Assembly: GCA_045631445.1 (NCBI GenBank)
Contig: JAZQUS010000133.1
Coordinates: 1-8,261, forward strand
Source: RGIG4608 sp045631445
Lineage (GTDB): Bacteria > Bacillota > Clostridia > Oscillospirales > CAG-272
DNA length: 8,261 nt
Direction of reading: 5' to 3'
Of this stretch, positions 5,621 through 8,261 are shown in pieces. Position 1 is the stretch's first letter. The number at the start of each line of letters is the position of its first letter. A model generated the notes under the pieces. That model saw nothing but the letters and a program-made list of their open reading frames with translations, did no database searches and was not told the DNA's origin. The position numbers were made by a program, and so were the translations under genes.

Positions 5621-6030
5621 TCAAATTTTGATTTGTCGGGAAGTTACAAAGATAAAAAGGTCGCTTTTGAAAAAGCTCCGCAAAACTTTTTAATCGTAGG
5701 TGTTAAATTTGAACCGCGCAACGCGCGTGACTCACTTCTTCGCGCTCGTCACAATCGTTTTTATTGCACAGGTGCAACAAAAACCGCGCTTTGCTACTCT
5801 GCACATAGAGTTTTTGATAGCAAAATGGCTACGTTGGGCATTAGCAAATCACAGATTTTGCGAATGTATGAGCAAAATCGTTATGTGTTGTTTGGTTGCG
5901 CCAAACAACACGATTTGCGCGGAATTTATTTTGAAAAACCGATTAAAAAGTTTTGGGGTTATAGGGGGATTTTTCAAAATCCCCCTAAATCTTTTCTTAA
6001 CTATCTTCTCCTCGATAAATCACAATTTAA
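5621..6030 (-). repeat. Long modular palindromic repeat, copy C (complete, inverted relative to B)
   Basis: Left end TCAAATTTTGATTTGTCGGG (5621-5640) with GTTACAAAG (5643-5651); right end GATAAATCACAATTTAA to 6030, its inverted partner. The left arm matches the reverse complement of B's right arm: GCTTTT 5663-5668 / AAAAGC 5671-5676, GTGAC 5727-5731 / GTCAC 5748-5752, and a 13-bp stem 5757-5769 / 5772-5784. The right arm matches the reverse complement of B's left arm: GATTTTGC 5854-5861 / GCAAAATC 5872-5879 and TGTTGTTTGG 5886-5895 / CCAAACAACA 5901-5910. The outermost right hairpin, TAGGGGGATTT (5962-5972) / AAATCCCCCTA (5977-5987), replaces B's CTTCTTTTT hairpin at the same place. The copy fills the gap between convergent genes and ends 5 nt from the dehydrogenase stop. 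A 146-codon open frame runs through it, but I treat this as a by-product. Confidence 0.9.
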
Positions 6031-6035
6031 CGGTT

Positions 6036-6842
6036 TTATTGCACCTTTTGAAGATTATAAACCATACCTCTAACGAGGGCGCGGGGAACTAAGCGGTTAG
6101 CAAACACGATGAGTTTATTCATAAATCCGCAAATGCAGAGGGATTTTCCTCTTTTCATATTTTTATAGCCAAATTCAGCAACAACGTCGGGCTCCCAAAC
6201 CTTGAGGTTTTTGAAAAGTCCTGATTCACCAAGGTCTGCGGCGGAATCAAAGTTTGTTTTAATGGGGCCGGGGCAGAGAGCGGTTACCTTCACTCCTGTT
6301 CCCTTGAGCTCACGAGTGAGTGCTTGTGAGAAGGAAAGCACAAATGCTTTGGAAGCGTAGTAAACGCTCATAAGAGGTCCGGGTTGGAATGCCGCGATTG
6401 AGTCAACGTTGAGAATATTTCCTCTGCCAAGTTTTACCATATCTCCAAGATAGAGGTGACAAAGCTGCATAAGTGCAGTACAGTTGAGGTCAATCATTCT
6501 TGTTTGCTTATTAAAATCACTCATATAAAATTTGCCGAAATCACCAAAGCCTGCGTTGTTAACGAGCACGTCAACCTTTATGCCTGCACTTGAGGTTGCA
6601 TCATAAACCTGTTGTGCGCCACCCTCTGAACAGAGGTCAACCGCAACAACTGTTGCATTAACGTGGTATTTTTCCTCAATTTCTTTCTTTATTTCTTCAA
6701 GACGAACACCGTTTCTTGCAACGAGGACGAGATCGTATCCATCGCGCGCGAAAATATTAACAAATGAAAGTCCAAGACCACCTGATGCACCTGTTATAAG
6801 GGCAGTTCTTTTAACTTTTGCTTTTTCGTTTTTCTTTTTCAT
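6036..6842 (-). CDS. Short-chain dehydrogenase/reductase (SDR family, YqjQ/DltE-like)
   Basis: A classical SDR oxidoreductase of 268 residues. The cofactor-binding TGASGGLG motif is at 17-24, NNAG at 95-98, and the catalytic Asn120-Ser148-Tyr161-Lys165 set (YYASK at 161-165) is intact, with PGPIKT at 191-196. Arg43, just after the second strand (VLVARN), suggests NADP(H) over NAD(H). The substrate cannot be read from sequence. The C-terminal part (240-268, with NRLVPRALVRGMVYNLQ) is hydrophobic and basic, like the COG0300 group, and may touch the membrane or the substrate. The ATG at 6842 follows AGGAG (complement of 6850-6854) with a 7-nt spacer. The preceding transporter gene stops 12 nt upstream, so the three minus-strand genes form one operon. 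There is no separate terminator before repeat copy C, which begins 5 nt past the stop. Confidence 0.93.
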   Translation of the reverse strand: MKKKNEKAKVKRTALITGASGGLGLSFVNIFARDGYDLVLVARNGVRLEEIKKEIEEKYHVNATVVAVDLCSEGGAQQVYDATSSAGIKVDVLVNNAGFGDFGKFYMSDFNKQTRMIDLNCTALMQLCHLYLGDMVKLGRGNILNVDSIAAFQPGPLMSVYYASKAFVLSFSQALTRELKGTGVKVTALCPGPIKTNFDSAADLGESGLFKNLKVWEPDVVAEFGYKNMKRGKSLCICGFMNKLIVFANRLVPRALVRGMVYNLQKVQ

Positions 6843-6854
6843 TTTAGTTCTCCT

Positions 6855-7427
6855 TTAAAGTGAATAAAATATTATACCCAAGACCGCAGAAATTGCTATC
6901 ATAAGTATGGGAGAGGGCTTTTTGCCCTTGATTTTTTTATAAATGAGAGAAATTGCAACTACGATTGCAAAGATAATAATTCCCAAAATATCAATATTAA
7001 ACTTGAAATCACGGCTACCGACACCTAAAAGTATGCTCATAAAGAGCGTGATTGCCGTGCCTAAAATAAGGGCTACAACGCAGGGACGGACACCCGAGAG
7101 GAATGCTTTCACACCGTTATATTTCAAGAAGTTTTTGAGGAGTGCAGAAATGAGTAGGATAATAATGAACGATGGGAGAACAACGCCAAGGGTTGCACAA
7201 GCAGAGCCGAGAATTCCCGCTTCGTTTGCACCGACAAAGGTTGCCATATTTACTGCGATGGGGCCGGGAGTTGACTCGGAAACGGCAATCATATTGAGAA
7301 GCTCTTCCTCTGTGAGCCATCCGTGTAAAAGCACCTGCTCACGAACAAAGGGAATCATTGCATAACCACCGCCAAAGGTGAGTGCGCCAATTTTAAAGAA
7401 GGTGAAAAACAGTTCAAGTAAAATCAT
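6855..7427 (-). CDS. Chromate transporter (CHR) family protein, single domain, second of pair
   Basis: A 190-residue membrane protein with one CHR domain. Motifs are FFKIGALTFGGGYAM near 10-24, HGWLTEEE at 35-42, ESTPGPIAVN at 51-60, ATFVG at 62-66, then several hydrophobic segments to the end (roughly 72-97, 108-134, 145-164 and 173-189). Short CHR proteins of this type are encoded as pairs (for example the YwrA/YwrB pair of Bacillus) and are thought to insert in opposite orientations and work together. The family exports chromate in some bacteria, but the natural substrate in an anaerobe is unknown. Its ATG overlaps the stop of the upstream partner by 4 nt (ATGA), and its ribosome binding site AGGAGG lies inside the partner's 3' end, so translation is probably coupled. 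Confidence 0.93.
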   Translation of the reverse strand: MILLELFFTFFKIGALTFGGGYAMIPFVREQVLLHGWLTEEELLNMIAVSESTPGPIAVNMATFVGANEAGILGSACATLGVVLPSFIIILLISALLKNFLKYNGVKAFLSGVRPCVVALILGTAITLFMSILLGVGSRDFKFNIDILGIIIFAIVVAISLIYKKIKGKKPSPILMIAISAVLGIIFYSL

Positions 7428-8002
7428 TTTGTTTCCTCCTTTGCTTTATTTTTGGCATAGAAGGATACAATGCCGATAGCACCAGTTATCAAAATAAATA
7501 CGATTGATGAGAACTTAATTGCAAAAAGTGAGAAGGCAATCATACAAACGAGGATTACTGACATAATCGTTAAGGGGAGTGCCTTTTTCTCCATCTGCTT
7601 GAAAAGTTTTATTCCTGTTGAACCGATAAGATAAACCACGCACGCCTGAATGCCGCGGAACGCGTTTGCTACAAGGGTAAACGTGAGAAATTTATCAAGG
7701 AAAAGGGAGATGATAAAAATAATGATGAAAGAAGGAAGAACAACACCGAGGGTTGCAAAAGTTGAACCGAGAATTCCTGCGGTTTTGTAACCGATGAAAG
7801 TTGCGGAATTTATCGCGATGGGGCCGGGGGTTGATTCTGCGATTGCGAGCATATCGAGGAATTCGTCCTTCGTGAGCCATCCTTTTTTTTCAACAAATTC
7901 GTTTTCAAGAAGGGCAAGCATTGCGTAACCGCCTCCAAAGGTGAACGCCCCTATCTTGAAAAAGCACAAAAATAAGGTTAATATTAGTTTTGATTTTTTC
8001 AT
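7424..8002 (-). CDS. Chromate transporter (CHR) family protein, single domain, first of pair
   Basis: A 192-residue membrane protein and paralogue of its downstream neighbour. Motifs are CFFKIGAFTFGGGYAM near 13-28, KKGWLTKDEF at 39-48, ESTPGPIAIN at 56-65, ATFIG at 67-71 and LGVVLPSFIII near 85-95, with further hydrophobic segments to about residue 180 and a charged tail KNKAKEETK. The close match to the second protein indicates an old tandem duplication of one CHR domain kept as two genes rather than fused, as in the long ChrA form. The ATG at 8002 follows CGGAG with a short spacer. It is the first gene of a three-gene operon with its own promoter (8033-8061). Whether the pair moves chromate, sulfate or something else cannot be told. 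Confidence 0.93.
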   Translation of the reverse strand: MKKSKLILTLFLCFFKIGAFTFGGGYAMLALLENEFVEKKGWLTKDEFLDMLAIAESTPGPIAINSATFIGYKTAGILGSTFATLGVVLPSFIIIFIISLFLDKFLTFTLVANAFRGIQACVVYLIGSTGIKLFKQMEKKALPLTIMSVILVCMIAFSLFAIKFSSIVFILITGAIGIVSFYAKNKAKEETK

Positions 8003-8032
8003 ATTTGCTCCGTTATGGTTTTATTTTGGTTT

Positions 8033-8061
8033 ATTATAGCATATTCAGAAGAAAAATGCAA
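8033..8061 (-). promoter_or_regulatory. Sigma-A promoter of the CHR-CHR-SDR operon
   Basis: Minus strand: TTGCAT (complement of 8056-8061), 17-bp spacer, TATAAT (complement of 8033-8038), with TGC just before the -10 (extended -10 form). Start expected near 8026, leaving a leader of about 24 nt, too short for a riboswitch. Repeat copy D begins 18 nt upstream of the -35. Confidence 0.88.
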
Positions 8062-8079
8062 GTGAATTGAGTTAGTGTT

Positions 8080-8261
8080 TCAAATTTTGATTTGTCGGGA
8101 TGTTAGTTAAGTAAATATTTTCGCTTTTTTGAAAAAAAGCTCGCAAAAAACTTTTAATCGTGTTGGCATAAATAAATTCCGCGCAAATCGCGTGACTCAC
8201 TTCTTCGCGCTCGTCACAAATGTTTCTCCGTTTTCGAGAAAACAGAGAAACCGCGCTTTGC
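8080..8261 (-). repeat. Long modular palindromic repeat, copy D (cut by window end)
   Basis: Begins with the family end TCAAATTTTGATTTGTCGGG at 8080-8099. Then GCTTTTTT 8123-8130 / AAAAAAGC 8133-8140, CTTTTAATCG 8151-8160, CCGCGCAAATCG 8179-8190, GTGAC 8192-8196 / GTCAC 8213-8217, a 14-bp stem 8222-8235 / 8238-8251, and CCGCGCTTTGC at the window end. This is the same arm type as the left arm of copy C, hence the minus orientation, unless D proves symmetrical like A. Its 14-bp hairpin is nearly the same as in B, while its first hairpin is like that of A, showing mosaic exchange of modules. The second half lies beyond the window. Confidence 0.88.

Noticed and set aside
5633..6073. 146-codon plus-strand open frame spanning copy C
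   Set aside because: It lies wholly in the palindromic repeat and the edge of the dehydrogenase gene, has no suitable ribosome binding site, and its peptide changes follow hairpin structure, not protein conservation.

Overview
The window looks like a chromosomal segment from a low-to-mid GC Gram-positive anaerobe, most likely a member of the Clostridia (Bacillota). Support for this comes from the tmcAL / yceD(DUF177) / rpmF neighbourhood next to ackA, strong AGGAGG-type ribosome binding sites, near-consensus sigma-A promoters with 17-bp spacers, and a single-pass, trigger-factor-like foldase with no outer-membrane features. Genus cannot be decided from the sequence alone.

Layout. 1-455 is a long palindromic repeat (copy A), followed by the terminator of ackA. 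ackA (acetate kinase, minus strand, 510-1721) is transcribed divergently from tmcAL (tRNA-Met cytidine acetate ligase, plus strand, 1813-2961). Repeat copy B (2965-3373) begins 3 nt after the tmcAL stop. A perfect-consensus promoter then drives yceD/DUF177 (3493-3999), and a second perfect-consensus promoter, whose -35 lies in the last yceD codons, drives rpmF (ribosomal protein L32, 4063-4245), which ends in a strong terminator. A membrane-anchored trigger-factor-like peptidyl-prolyl isomerase follows (4369-5571) with its own terminator. Repeat copy C (5621-6030) separates it from a convergent minus-strand operon, read right to left: two single-domain chromate-transporter-family proteins overlapping by 4 nt (7424-8002 and 6855-7427), then a short-chain dehydrogenase (6036-6842). 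Copy D of the repeat starts at 8080, just upstream of that operon's promoter, and runs off the window.

How the genes relate. AckA interconverts acetate and acetyl phosphate, and TmcAL consumes acetate and ATP to acetylate the wobble cytidine of elongator tRNA-Met. YceD and L32 belong to ribosome biogenesis. The left half is thus a translation/acetate block. The right half is an exported or membrane foldase plus a transporter/reductase operon of unknown substrate.

The most unusual content is the repeat family: four copies take up roughly 1.46 kb of 8.26 kb. Each is a mosaic of short hairpins inside a larger inverted repeat with shared ends. Between copies several hairpin stems differ in sequence but stay base-paired. 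In one hairpin (three versions, four copies) every non-Watson-Crick pair is G-U on one strand of the element and A-C on the other. This points to a structured RNA, or other strand-specific structure, rather than to a coding gene. Open frames inside the repeats are judged to be by-products.
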